64,000 nt of DNA. Origin: JANWVO01 sp964458495. Lineage in GTDB: Bacteria > Acidobacteriota > Terriglobia > Bryobacterales > Bryobacteraceae. Made by a program: the position numbers and the translations under genes. Of the stretch, positions 35,824-44,061 are shown piece by piece (the first letter of the stretch is position 1; each line of letters starts with the position of its first letter). The notes beneath the pieces were generated by a model, which ran no database searches, was not told the DNA's origin, and saw only the letters and a program-made list of their open reading frames with translations. Location of the stretch: positions 1-64,000 of the forward strand of contig CAYWJB010000009.1 of assembly GCA_964458495.1 (NCBI GenBank). The letters are read 5' to 3'.

Positions 35824-35834
35824 CGGGTGGCAGG

Positions 35835-35937
35835 CCGCACGGAATCGCAGCGAGTCTGACCAGGGCTGCTCCGGGCTTGCGCTCCGCGGCTGCAAGGCAA
35901 GGCTGGAGCGGGTCCCGCACGGAGTGATTGCGAGTCT
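35835..35937. repeat. Two copies of an imperfect 23-bp direct repeat after ilvD
   Basis: CCGCACGGA-N6-GCGAGTCT occurs at 35835-35857 and again at 35915-35937, exactly 80 bases apart, with the six central bases different. The intervening sequence is GC-rich. It could be a remnant of a small repeat element or a regulatory site pair. I recognise no known family. Confidence 0.45.
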
Positions 35938-35951
35938 TCTGCTCTGCTTGA

Positions 35952-35997
35952 CTTGCGAGGTGCAGACGCGGCACGCCGCCCAGACTGCACCTGCAAG
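35952..35997. terminator. Hairpin downstream of ilvD
   Basis: CTTGCGAGGTGCAG (35952-35965) pairs with CTGCACCTGCAAG (35985-35997): 13 base pairs with one bulged G and a 19-base loop. It lies between ilvD and the convergent tRNA gene and is followed on the plus strand by G-rich sequence, not U, so any terminator role is uncertain. Confidence 0.45.
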
Positions 35998-36002
35998 GGG
36001 GA

Positions 36003-36048
36003 GGGGGACGGCGGGGCGGGGTATGGGGTGGGGGGTACGCCGTCCCCC
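36003..36048. other. Perfect 11-bp hairpin with a G-quadruplex motif in its loop
   Basis: GGGGGACGGCG (36003-36013) and CGCCGTCCCCC (36038-36048) form a perfect 11-base stem. The loop holds four G-runs on the plus strand (36013-36016, 36018-36021, 36025-36028, 36030-36035) separated by C, TAT and T, which is a canonical four-tetrad quadruplex motif. It is in the ilvD/tRNA-Leu convergent gap. Confidence 0.7.
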
Positions 36049-36063
36049 TGGGGGCAAAGACCT

Positions 36064-36150
36064 TGGTGCGGTCGAGAGGACTTGAACCTCCACGGGATTG
36101 CTCCCGCTAGCACCTCAAGCTAGTGCGTCTGCCAATTCCGCCACGACCGC
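36064..36150 (-). tRNA. tRNA-Leu (anticodon GAG)
   Basis: Read on the minus strand, the 7-base acceptor arms GCGGTCG and CGACCGC pair and are followed by A and an encoded CCA (36064-36066). The anticodon stem CTAGC/GCTAG encloses loop TTGAGGT, giving anticodon GAG for CUY leucine codons. A long variable arm (CGGGAGCAATCCCG) and the T-loop GTTCAAGTC mark it as a class II tRNA-Leu. It lies 28 bases downstream of secG on the same strand and may be co-transcribed with it. Confidence 0.97.
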
Positions 36151-36178
36151 AGATCCAATTCTCATTATACGCCAGCAG

Positions 36179-36550
36179 CTACTTCTTCGCCGGGGAAGGC
36201 GCTTGCTGCTGTGCCGGGGCGGGCGCCTGTCCGGGGATCGCCGGAGTGGACGTCGCCGGCTTGGCGGGCGCGGGCTGGCTCAGGGGCGCTTTGTCGAGAA
36301 CGGAGCCGGAGGTGTGGCCTTCGCGCGTGTAGAGGATGGCGAGCGACAGCGACGTGACCATGAACAGGGCTGCGCTGATGGTGGTGGCCTTGGAAAGGAT
36401 CGTCGCCGAACCGCGGGGCCCAAACGCCGTCTGGGAGCCCATGCCGCCGAAGGCGCCGGCGAGATCCGCCGCTTTGCCGCTTTGCAGCAGCACGACGATG
36501 ATCAGAAACAGGCAAACCAGCACATGGAGGATCGTAAACAGGATGATCAT
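36179..36550 (-). CDS. secG: Preprotein translocase subunit SecG
   Basis: A 123-residue protein with the SecG pattern: a first helix (LFTILHVLVCLFLIIVVLLQ), the conserved GKAADLAGAFGG loop with a FGPRGSATILSKAT stretch, and a second helix (AALFMVTSLSLAILYT). The C-terminus is a proline/alanine/glutamine-rich tail, which is longer than in E. coli SecG. SecG is the accessory subunit of the SecYEG channel. The tRNA-Leu just downstream follows the common secG-tRNA-Leu arrangement. Confidence 0.93.
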   Translation of the reverse strand: MIILFTILHVLVCLFLIIVVLLQSGKAADLAGAFGGMGSQTAFGPRGSATILSKATTISAALFMVTSLSLAILYTREGHTSGSVLDKAPLSQPAPAKPATSTPAIPGQAPAPAQQQAPSPAKK

Positions 36551-36657
36551 GGAGTCTCCCGGATAGCGAGGCGGCGCTCGCGGGCGCCGGCTGGCTCAAA
36601 CTTTCAGTATAGCGTGGACGGCCCGCCGGCGGTCTGTCACGCTGGCGCCGGAAACAG

Positions 36658-36693
36658 AAGAGCCTGCGGACCCGCCGGGATCCGCAGGCTCTT
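36658..36693 (-). terminator. Terminator of the TonB-dependent receptor gene
   Basis: AAGAGCCTGCGGA (36658-36670) and TCCGCAGGCTCTT (36681-36693) make a perfect 13-base stem with a 10-base loop, 22 bases after the receptor stop codon on the minus strand. It is followed by a weak T-containing stretch (CTGTTT). Confidence 0.8.
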
Positions 36694-36714
36694 CGTGGCG
36701 ATTCGAGGAAGCGG

Positions 36715-39700
36715 TCAGAACACGAACCTTGCGCCGATCTGCGCCCGGCGCGCGTTGGTGCCGTCCGGGAAGCCCTGGCTGGCCGAGCCGCCGCCGTAAG
36801 GCAGCGGCGTGATGACCGAGCCGCGGGCCTCGAAGGCTTGCGTGAAGACGCCCGTGTTGTAAACGTTGTTGAACACGTTGAACGCCTCGAATACGAACAT
36901 GGCGCTCACGCGCTCGTTCACGCGGAAGTTCTTCGACAGCCGTGCATCGAGCCGCGCCATGGAGTCGATCGGCAGGGACGTGCGCGCCCAGAATGGCACG
37001 CGGAAGTCGCCGCCGAAGCCGTTGAGCGTGTTGTTGAAGGCAGACCCGCTGAAGGGCAGGCTCACCACGCGCAGCGTCGGCGTAGCGTAGCGGGCGCTGG
37101 CGATGGTGGCGATCATCGACAGGTTCCAGCCGTTGACCAGCGCATCGGCGGCGCGGTTCGACATCTTGATCCGGGGCGGCGCGATGACGCCGCTCAGCAC
37201 CAGGCGATGGCGCTGGTCGAGCTGGCTGGTGCCCTTCTGCTCGGCGTAGTTGCCGTTGGAAAGCGTGCGCAGCGAGTCGGTGGCGATGAACAGGTTGTTG
37301 TTGGCCGCGCCCTGGTTCAGGTCGCGCGCGTGGGACCAGGTGTAGGAGACGTTGCCCTGCATCCACTTGCCGGCGCGGCGGCGCAGCTGAACGACGAGGC
37401 CGTCATACCAGAGCCGGCCGCCGTTCTCGAGCTGGTTGATGCGCTGGTAGCGCGTGTCGACGCGGTTCGCAAACAGGTAAACGGGGGTCGAATACGTGCC
37501 CACGTTCTGGCCGTTCGTGTCCTGGATCGTGTAGGTGACCGTCTGGGCCGTGGGGCCGATGTTCAGGTCGCGCGTCATGAAGAACTTGACGCCACGGCTG
37601 GCGATGTAGGAGACTGTGATGCCCATCGTACGCGTGATCTCGCGCTCGATGCCGAAGTCCCACATCTGCGTGTAGGGCGTGGCCAGGCCGGGATCGGCGA
37701 AGCCCATGCTGGAAGTGCCGGCCGGAAGCCCGGCGCCGTCGCCTGGCAGAAAGTTCGGGAAGACGGGGCCGGCGGCGAGCTGCGCCTGGTTCGTGTTCTG
37801 GAGCGTGATGGCGCGCTGCTCGACCCCGTTCCCCTGGATCAGGTTGCCCAACAACGCGCCGGGCATGCGGGCGTAAAAGATGCCATAGCTGCCCCGCAAC
37901 ACCGTCTTGGCCCGGCTGTCCAAAGCGTAAACAAATCCGGCGCGAGGCGCGAAATTCTTCTTCGGCTGCCGGATGCGTCCGGTCTGCGGATAGTCAGGGT
38001 TGATGCGGTCCGGCTGGGAGAACTGCGCGTACTCGTAGCGCACGCCGTAGTTCACCGTCAGCCGGCTGTTCACCTTGAACTGGTCCTGCGCGAAGAAGTT
38101 CCAGTCGCGGATGAAGAAGTCGACCTTCGGGCGGCCGAAGGTCTGCTGGTAACGCTGCCAGCGCTTGCCTCCATCGAGGTTCGTCAGGTCCTGCGCGAAG
38201 GCGGTGAAGGTGGCGTATGTAAAAGTGCCGCGGCCGTTGTTCAGCAGGTCGACCACATCCTTGGTATGCGAGAAGTCGATGCCGAACTTGGCATTGTGCC
38301 GGCCCTTCAACCATGTGAGGTTGTTGGTGAACTGGTAGCGGTCTTCCGTCGGCTGCACGCGCGGCAGGAAGGTGGCCACGCCGAGGTTGCTCTGCCCCTG
38401 CACGCTGAGCTGGCCTAGCAGGCCGTTGGGCGGGGCGAGTTGCGGGTTCACGGCGTCATACAGCCGGTCCTTCATGTAGCCGAAGCGCGCTTCGTTGACC
38501 AGCGTGGGCGTCAGCAGCCAGGTGTGGGAGAGGCGCCCGAAGCGGGTGCGGACGCTCGAGTCGCCGTTATTGCCCACGCCCGCGCCCGTGTTCAGCGTTG
38601 CCTGCGTCTGGATCCCGTTCGGCGAGAACCAGTTCATCACGTTGCCGCTGAGGGCCAGCGTGTGGCGCTCATTGGGGCGCCAGTCCAGCTTGCCGAACAC
38701 GGCGTTCTGGTCGGCGTTGCGCTCCACCTGCCCGAAGAAGCGCTTGAAGTAGTCAATCGCGTTCTGGCACTGCTGCGGGGTGGCCGGCGCGCCGCAGGTC
38801 CCGATGAACTGGCCCGTGGCGGTGAACAGTTGCGGGTTGGTCACCGAGCTGGCCAGCGGGAAGTAGCGGCGGGTGATTTCGCCGTTGAAGAAGTAGAAGA
38901 GCTTGTCGCGCTGGATGGGGCCGCCGATGGAGCCGCCCGCCTGGTTGCGCCTCTCGGGCGGGTTGAAGGTGGCGTAGCGGTCGCGCGCGTTGAAGTCCTG
39001 GTTACGGAAGAACCAGAACCCGGTGCCATGCACGTCATTGGTGCCGCTCTTGGTCACCGTGTTGACGACCCCGCCCACGGCGCGGCCGAACTCGGCGGCG
39101 AAGCCCGAGCTCTGCACCTGGAACTCCTGCACGGCGTCCTGGCTCATGTTCGAGCTGATGCGCGTGCGTCCGGCGTTTTCGTTGTAGTAGCCCTGCGTCG
39201 TGTCATTGCCGTCGGTGAGGAACGCGTTGCCGCCGGGGATGCCGCGGAAGGTGACCAGTCCGAACGTGCCGTCCTCCGTCACGCCGGGCGTCAGCAGCAC
39301 GAAGCTGTCCACGCGGCGGCCGTTGATCGGCAGGTTCATGATGTCGCGATCCTCGACCACCGCCGAAACGCCCGTCTTCAGCTGATCCACCACCGGCGTC
39401 GAATCGGTGACCGTGATCTCCTGCACCTGCGCCTGCACGTCCAGAACGATGTTCAGCGCCACGTTCTGGCCGACAAGCACCTGAATCTCTTTCGCATCCC
39501 ACGGCGCAAAGCCCTGCCGCGTCACGGAAACCTGATAGCCCGTGGCAGGCGGCAGAGACGGCGCCGCGAAAAGGCCAGCTTCGTTCGTTTCCAGATTGCG
39601 CCGGATGCCGAGCGACGGGTTGCTGACCACGACCGCCGCTCCGGGAATGACGGCGCCACTTGCATCTCGTACCGTTCCGTTGATCGCGCCAAGACCGGCA

Positions 39701-39777
39701 AGCGACTGCGCGAAGGCAGGCGCCGCGACCGCGAGGCAGAGCACTACGCACATTAAGTAGAGTGTTCTTTTCAACAA
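36715..39777 (-). CDS. TonB-dependent receptor, Oar-like, with carboxypeptidase-regulatory-like domain
   Basis: A 1020-residue outer-membrane protein. The start is a TTG at 39777, the first of two tandem TTG codons, with GGAG 7 bases upstream. It gives a full signal peptide, MLKRTLYLMCVVLCLAVAAP; the next ATG lies inside that peptide. Residues about 30-115 form the carboxypeptidase-regulatory-like beta-sandwich (INGTVRDASGAVIPGAAVVV). A plug domain (VVEDRDIMNLPINGRR, then AVGGVVNTVTKSGTN) and a long beta-barrel ending in ARFVF follow. No classical TonB box is evident. It probably imports a polymer or glycan fragment. Confidence 0.92.
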   Translation of the reverse strand: MLKRTLYLMCVVLCLAVAAPAFAQSLAGLGAINGTVRDASGAVIPGAAVVVSNPSLGIRRNLETNEAGLFAAPSLPPATGYQVSVTRQGFAPWDAKEIQVLVGQNVALNIVLDVQAQVQEITVTDSTPVVDQLKTGVSAVVEDRDIMNLPINGRRVDSFVLLTPGVTEDGTFGLVTFRGIPGGNAFLTDGNDTTQGYYNENAGRTRISSNMSQDAVQEFQVQSSGFAAEFGRAVGGVVNTVTKSGTNDVHGTGFWFFRNQDFNARDRYATFNPPERRNQAGGSIGGPIQRDKLFYFFNGEITRRYFPLASSVTNPQLFTATGQFIGTCGAPATPQQCQNAIDYFKRFFGQVERNADQNAVFGKLDWRPNERHTLALSGNVMNWFSPNGIQTQATLNTGAGVGNNGDSSVRTRFGRLSHTWLLTPTLVNEARFGYMKDRLYDAVNPQLAPPNGLLGQLSVQGQSNLGVATFLPRVQPTEDRYQFTNNLTWLKGRHNAKFGIDFSHTKDVVDLLNNGRGTFTYATFTAFAQDLTNLDGGKRWQRYQQTFGRPKVDFFIRDWNFFAQDQFKVNSRLTVNYGVRYEYAQFSQPDRINPDYPQTGRIRQPKKNFAPRAGFVYALDSRAKTVLRGSYGIFYARMPGALLGNLIQGNGVEQRAITLQNTNQAQLAAGPVFPNFLPGDGAGLPAGTSSMGFADPGLATPYTQMWDFGIEREITRTMGITVSYIASRGVKFFMTRDLNIGPTAQTVTYTIQDTNGQNVGTYSTPVYLFANRVDTRYQRINQLENGGRLWYDGLVVQLRRRAGKWMQGNVSYTWSHARDLNQGAANNNLFIATDSLRTLSNGNYAEQKGTSQLDQRHRLVLSGVIAPPRIKMSNRAADALVNGWNLSMIATIASARYATPTLRVVSLPFSGSAFNNTLNGFGGDFRVPFWARTSLPIDSMARLDARLSKNFRVNERVSAMFVFEAFNVFNNVYNTGVFTQAFEARGSVITPLPYGGGSASQGFPDGTNARRAQIGARFVF

Positions 39778-39806
39778 GCGGAGACTCCTGAAGTGGGGTA
39801 AATACC

Positions 39807-39812
39807 AGTATA
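39807..39812 (-). promoter_or_regulatory. Possible -10 box of the TonB-dependent receptor gene
   Basis: The minus strand reads TATACT (complement of 39807-39812), 30 bases before the TTG start. The -35 region is poor. It lies in the 80-base divergent gap shared with the SDR gene. Confidence 0.4.
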
Positions 39813-39857
39813 AGCCACCACCCCCTTACAGGTGGGTGACGGTTTGGGAGCAGATTC

Positions 39858-40634
39858 ATGAACGGACAGCGGACGGCGGTGGTTACCGGCTCGACGAAAG
39901 GGCTGGGACGGGCGATGGCGGTGCGGCTGGCGCGCGCGGGCTGGCGCGTGGTGATCCACGGCAATGACGCGGCGCGCGCAGAGGCGGTGCGCGCCGAGTG
40001 CGGGGAGGGCGCCGAAACATTTCTTGGCGATGTTGCTCTCAGGGAAACCAACGAGGCCCTGGCGCGGTTCGCGGCAGAGAAGACGGGCCGCCTGGACGCC
40101 TGGGTGAGCAACGCCGGGCTGGTGAAGATGGAGCCGTTTCTCGATTTTTCACCAGAGACGTGGCAGCGGCTGGTGGACATCCATCTGAGCGGCGCCTTCT
40201 ACGGCGGGCAGGCAGCGGCGCGCGAGATGGTGAAGCGCGGCTGGGGGCGCATCGTGCATATCTCGACCATCGCCGCCGCGTTCGGCCAGTACGGCTTTGC
40301 CGCCTACGCCCCGGTGAAGGCGGGCGTCGAGGCGCTGGCGCGGGTGATGGCGGTGGAGTTGGCTTCGCACGGCATCACGGTCAACACGGTGGCGCCCGGA
40401 CCCGTGTGGAACGAGATGCTCGAGGGGCTGTACGGCGCCGGGCGGCTTCGCGAGCGCGAGCGAACCATCCCGCTGCAAAGGATGGCGCGAGCCGAGGAGG
40501 TGGCCGCCGCGGTGGAGTGGCTGCTCAGCGACGACGCGGCTTATATCACGGGGCAGGTGATTCGCGTCGACGGCGGCGCCAGCGCGGCGGGCCCGTTCAC
40601 GCTGGAAGTGTACCGGCGTTCCGGCGGGAATTGA
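39858..40634 (+). CDS. SDR-family oxidoreductase (FabG-like)
   Basis: A 258-residue classical short-chain dehydrogenase. The nucleotide-binding motif is VTGSTKGLGRAMAVRLA, followed by VSNAGLV and the catalytic set Ser (HISTIAAAF), Tyr and Lys in YAPVKAG. The C-terminal YITGQVIRVDGGASAAG is typical of FabG-like 3-oxoacyl reductases and sugar dehydrogenases. It diverges from the TonB receptor and precedes korA by 80 bases. Its substrate cannot be told from sequence. Confidence 0.88.
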   Translation: MNGQRTAVVTGSTKGLGRAMAVRLARAGWRVVIHGNDAARAEAVRAECGEGAETFLGDVALRETNEALARFAAEKTGRLDAWVSNAGLVKMEPFLDFSPETWQRLVDIHLSGAFYGGQAAAREMVKRGWGRIVHISTIAAAFGQYGFAAYAPVKAGVEALARVMAVELASHGITVNTVAPGPVWNEMLEGLYGAGRLRERERTIPLQRMARAEEVAAAVEWLLSDDAAYITGQVIRVDGGASAAGPFTLEVYRRSGGN

Positions 40635-40714
40635 GTCCACCGCATTTGCGCTGGCTGGCACGCGCTCCGCAGCGGACGTATAATGAGGCAAATCTGTCAG
40701 GAGGCAGGCCAGGG

Positions 40715-42577
40715 ATGCAAGCCAGCCAGCAGCCTCCGCCCATGCCGGCGGAGCGGCCCGCGCAAGTTTCCTCCACGGAGAGGATCGTCAACGACTTCAG
40801 CATTCAGGTGGCCACCGTCAACGGCAGCGGCAGCCAGACGGCGAACCTGGTGCTGATGCGCTCCATTTTCCAGATGGGCGTGCCTGTGTCGGGCAAGAAC
40901 CTTTTCCCGTCCAACATCCAGGGGCTGCCGACGTGGTTCACGATCCGCGCCAGCCGCCACGGCTTCATCGCGCGCAAGAAAGAGATCGATTTTCTCGTCG
41001 CCATGAACCCGGAGTCGGCGCGCGAGGACGTAATGAGTCTCCCTCCCGGCGCCGCGGTCCTCTATGATGAGCCGCTGAAGCTCGCCGATCTCCGCTCCGA
41101 CCTGCACTTCTACTCCGCGCCCTTCGACAAGCTGGTGGCGCCGGTCTGCCCGGAAGCCAAGCTCCGCAAGCTGGTGCGCAACATGATCTATGTCGGCATC
41201 CTCGCCGAGCTGCTGGGCATCGACCCGGAGCAGATCCGCAAGGCGCTTTACAAGCAGTTCGGCGAGCGCAAGAAAAAAGCCGCCGACCTGAACTGGGGGG
41301 CCGTGCAGGCGGGCATCGATTACGCCCGCTCGTCGCTCGCCAAGTCGGATCCGTTCCACATCCAGCCGATGAACGCAACGGCGGGCAGGCTGATCATCGA
41401 GGGCAACACCGCCGCCGCGCTCGGCTGCATGTTCGCGGGCGTTACCGTCTGCACATGGTACCCGATCACGCCCTCCTCGAGCCTGGCGGAAGCGCTGATC
41501 GCATACATGGAACGTTTCCGCCGCGATCCCGCCGCAGGCAAGGCCACTTTCGCCATCGTGCAGGCGGAGGACGAGCTCGCCAGCATCGGCATGGCTATCG
41601 GCGCGGGCTGGGCGGGGGCGCGCGCGATGACCTGCACCTCAGGCCCCGGCATTTCGCTGATGTCGGAGTTCCTCGGCCTGGCCTATTTCGCCGAGATCCC
41701 CGTAGTCGTGGTCGACGTGCAGCGCGTTGGCCCCTCCACCGGTCTGCCGACGCGCACCATGCAGGGCGACACGCTGAAGAATGCCGTCCTTTCTCACGGC
41801 GACACGCGCCATCCGGTTCTCTTTCCGTCCTCGCCCGGAGAGTGTTTCTCGATGTGCATCGAAGCGTTCGACCTCGCGGAGCGGTTCCAGACGCCCGTAT
41901 TCGTCAACATGGATCTCGATCTCGGCATGAACCTCTGGATGTCGGATCCGCTGCCGTATCCCGAGAAGCCCATGGACAGGGGCAAGGTCCTCACGGCGGA
42001 AGACCTGGAGCGGCTGGGCGGCTTCGCGCGATACAAGGACGTGGACGGCGACGGCGTGCCGTGGCGCACGCTTCCCGGCACGCCGCACCCCAAGGCGGCG
42101 TATTTTACGCGCGGCACCGGGCACACGGAGAACGCCACCTACAGCGAAAAGCCGGAAGACTGGATCCGCAACATCGACCGCATCGCGCGCAAGTTCGAAA
42201 CGCTCCGCGCCCACCTGCCGCCCCCGGCGCAGTTCCTCGCCCCCGGCGCGAAAATCGGCCTGGTGGGCACCGGCACGTCCCGCTACGCGATGGAAGAGAG
42301 CCGGGAGCAACTCAGCGCCGAAGCGGGAATCGAAGCCAGCTGGATGCGCCTTGCCGCGTATCCGTTCCCGCCTGAGCTGGAGGCCTTTCTCGAGCAGCAC
42401 GAGCGCGTGTATGTGATCGACCAGAACCGCGACGCGCAACTGCTGGGGCTGATGCGGCTGGATCTGCCGCCGCGGCTGCTCGGGAAGCTGCGGAGCGTGC
42501 GCTACTACGGCGGCTTGCCGCTGGACGCGCGCACGGTAACGGATCAAACTGTCTCGCAGGAGGGCCAGGAGGCATGA
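40715..42577 (+). CDS. korA: 2-oxoacid:ferredoxin oxidoreductase, fused gamma-alpha subunit
   Basis: A 620-residue protein in which the gamma domain (about residues 28-205; VNGSGSQTANLVLMRSIFQ) is fused to the alpha domain (from about 222; TVCTWYPITPSSSLAEAL). The YPITPSS loop binds the 2-oxoacid in this family. The partner beta subunit overlaps by ATGA. The layout matches the aerobic-type KorA/KorB 2-oxoglutarate:ferredoxin oxidoreductase, which makes succinyl-CoA and reduced ferredoxin, but 2-oxoglutarate, pyruvate and branched-chain acids cannot be told apart. GGAGG lies 10 bases before the ATG. Confidence 0.9.
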   Translation: MQASQQPPPMPAERPAQVSSTERIVNDFSIQVATVNGSGSQTANLVLMRSIFQMGVPVSGKNLFPSNIQGLPTWFTIRASRHGFIARKKEIDFLVAMNPESAREDVMSLPPGAAVLYDEPLKLADLRSDLHFYSAPFDKLVAPVCPEAKLRKLVRNMIYVGILAELLGIDPEQIRKALYKQFGERKKKAADLNWGAVQAGIDYARSSLAKSDPFHIQPMNATAGRLIIEGNTAAALGCMFAGVTVCTWYPITPSSSLAEALIAYMERFRRDPAAGKATFAIVQAEDELASIGMAIGAGWAGARAMTCTSGPGISLMSEFLGLAYFAEIPVVVVDVQRVGPSTGLPTRTMQGDTLKNAVLSHGDTRHPVLFPSSPGECFSMCIEAFDLAERFQTPVFVNMDLDLGMNLWMSDPLPYPEKPMDRGKVLTAEDLERLGGFARYKDVDGDGVPWRTLPGTPHPKAAYFTRGTGHTENATYSEKPEDWIRNIDRIARKFETLRAHLPPPAQFLAPGAKIGLVGTGTSRYAMEESREQLSAEAGIEASWMRLAAYPFPPELEAFLEQHERVYVIDQNRDAQLLGLMRLDLPPRLLGKLRSVRYYGGLPLDARTVTDQTVSQEGQEA

Positions 42578-43614
42578 GCGCGACACCCGCCACACCGCCC
42601 AAGGTGAACCGCATCGGGCTGGACGTTCTGCCTTACAAAGGCAGCAAAACGACGCTCTGCGCCGGCTGCGGGCACAACGCGATCACGGAACGGCTGATCG
42701 AGGCCTACTGGGAGCTGGGCATCGAGCCCTGGTCAGTGGCGAAGCTGTCCGGCATCGGCTGCTCCTCAAAGACGCCGGCGTACTTCCTCCAGCAGGCGCA
42801 CGGCTTCAACGGCGTGCACGGGCGCGCGCCGACGACAGCCACGGGCACCCTGCTCGCCAACCACAAGCTGCGCGCCGTGGTGGTCAGCGGCGACGGCGAT
42901 ACGGCGTCCATCGGCATCGGCCATTTCGTCCATATGCTGCGGCGCAACGTGCCGCTCGTCTATGTCGTCGAGAACAACGGCGTGTACGGCCTCACCAAAG
43001 GCCAGTTTTCGGCCACCGCCGACCTGGGCGCAAAACTCAAGACCGGCGCGGTGAACCCGCTGCATGCCATCGATATCTGTCTGCTCGGCATCGAGCTGGG
43101 GGCGACGTTCGTGGCCCGCTCGTTCTCCGGCGACAAGCGGCAACTCTCCGCCATCCTGAAAGCCGCCATCGCCCACAACGGGCTGGCGGTGATCGACGTC
43201 ATCAGCCCTTGCGTCACGTTCAACGATCACGAGGGCTCCACCAAGTCCTACGCCTACATGAAGGACCACGACGAGCCGCTGCACGAGGTCGACTTCGTGC
43301 CGTCTTTCGCCGATATCGAGATCAACTATGAAGAGGGCGAGTCGCGCGTGGTGGAACTGCACGACGGCTCGAAGCTCCTTTTGCACAAGCTGGAGCGCGA
43401 CTACGACCCGTCGAACCGGATCCACGCTCTGGAAGTGCTGCACGAGTCGGCGCGCCGCGGCGAGGTGCTCACCGGCATCATTTATCTCGAAACAACACGC
43501 CCGACCTTCACCGAGATCCTGAACCTCTGCGACGAGCCCCTCGCGCTCTTGCCGGAAGAGCGTGTGCGCCCGTCCCGCGAAATACTCGAAATCATCAATG
43601 AGGAGTTCCGCTGA
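42574..43614 (+). CDS. korB: 2-oxoacid:ferredoxin oxidoreductase, beta subunit
   Basis: The 346-residue TPP-binding subunit. It carries LCAGCGHNAI, then GIGCSSKTP, the TPP-Mg motif VVSGDGDTASIGIGHF and NNGVYGLTKGQFSAT. The cysteines in CAGC, GCSS and SPCVTFNDHEG fit a [4Fe-4S] cluster coordinated by the beta subunit in this class. It is translationally coupled to korA by an ATGA overlap, and a CBS protein follows 3 bases later. No delta ferredoxin subunit is present in the operon. Confidence 0.92.
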   Translation: MSATPATPPKVNRIGLDVLPYKGSKTTLCAGCGHNAITERLIEAYWELGIEPWSVAKLSGIGCSSKTPAYFLQQAHGFNGVHGRAPTTATGTLLANHKLRAVVVSGDGDTASIGIGHFVHMLRRNVPLVYVVENNGVYGLTKGQFSATADLGAKLKTGAVNPLHAIDICLLGIELGATFVARSFSGDKRQLSAILKAAIAHNGLAVIDVISPCVTFNDHEGSTKSYAYMKDHDEPLHEVDFVPSFADIEINYEEGESRVVELHDGSKLLLHKLERDYDPSNRIHALEVLHESARRGEVLTGIIYLETTRPTFTEILNLCDEPLALLPEERVRPSREILEIINEEFR

Positions 43615-43617
43615 CCC

Positions 43618-44061
43618 ATGACGCCAACCACCAAAATCCGCGCCATTCTGGAAGCGAAAGGCAGCGAAGTTTACGCCGTCAGCCCGCAGACGACCGTCTA
43701 TGACGCCATCGCGAAGATGGCCGAGAAGGGCGTGGGCGCCCTGCTGGTGATGGACGGGGATCGCCTTGCGGGCATCATCAGCGAGCGCGACTACACGCGC
43801 AAGGTGATCCTCAAAGGGCGCTCTTCGCGCGAAGCGCTGGTGGAAGAGATCATGACCCGCGACGTGGTCACGGCGAGCCCGGACATCACCGTAGCCGAGG
43901 GCATGCGCCTGATGACGGACCACCGCATCCGCCATCTGCCGCTGGCGAGCGGCGGCAAAGTAGCGGGCGTCGTGTCGATCGGCGACCTGGTGAAAGCGAT
44001 CATCTCCGAACAGCAGGAGACGATCGCGCACCTGACCAACTACATCGCCGGCAGCTACTGA
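43618..44061 (+). CDS. CBS-domain protein
   Basis: A 147-residue protein of two CBS motifs and little else. The first spans about residues 10-65 (VYDAIAKMAEKGVGALLVMDGDRLAGIISERDY). The second spans 80-135 (ITVAEGMRLMTDHRIRHLPLASGGKVAGVVSIGDLV). Such stand-alone CBS pairs bind adenosyl nucleotides and often modulate a partner enzyme. It starts 3 bases after korB, so the partner could be the 2-oxoacid oxidoreductase. Its end overlaps the convergent mutM end by 7 bases. Confidence 0.88.
   Translation: MTPTTKIRAILEAKGSEVYAVSPQTTVYDAIAKMAEKGVGALLVMDGDRLAGIISERDYTRKVILKGRSSREALVEEIMTRDVVTASPDITVAEGMRLMTDHRIRHLPLASGGKVAGVVSIGDLVKAIISEQQETIAHLTNYIAGSY

Noticed and set aside
36838..38418. A 526-codon plus-strand open frame opposite the TonB receptor
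   Set aside because: The sequence is Ala/Val/Arg/His-rich without motifs and is complementary to a well-supported receptor gene.
39998..40714. Upstream extension of the korA frame
   Set aside because: It lies inside the SDR gene in another frame; the ATG at 40715 follows GGAGG and gives the family N-terminus.
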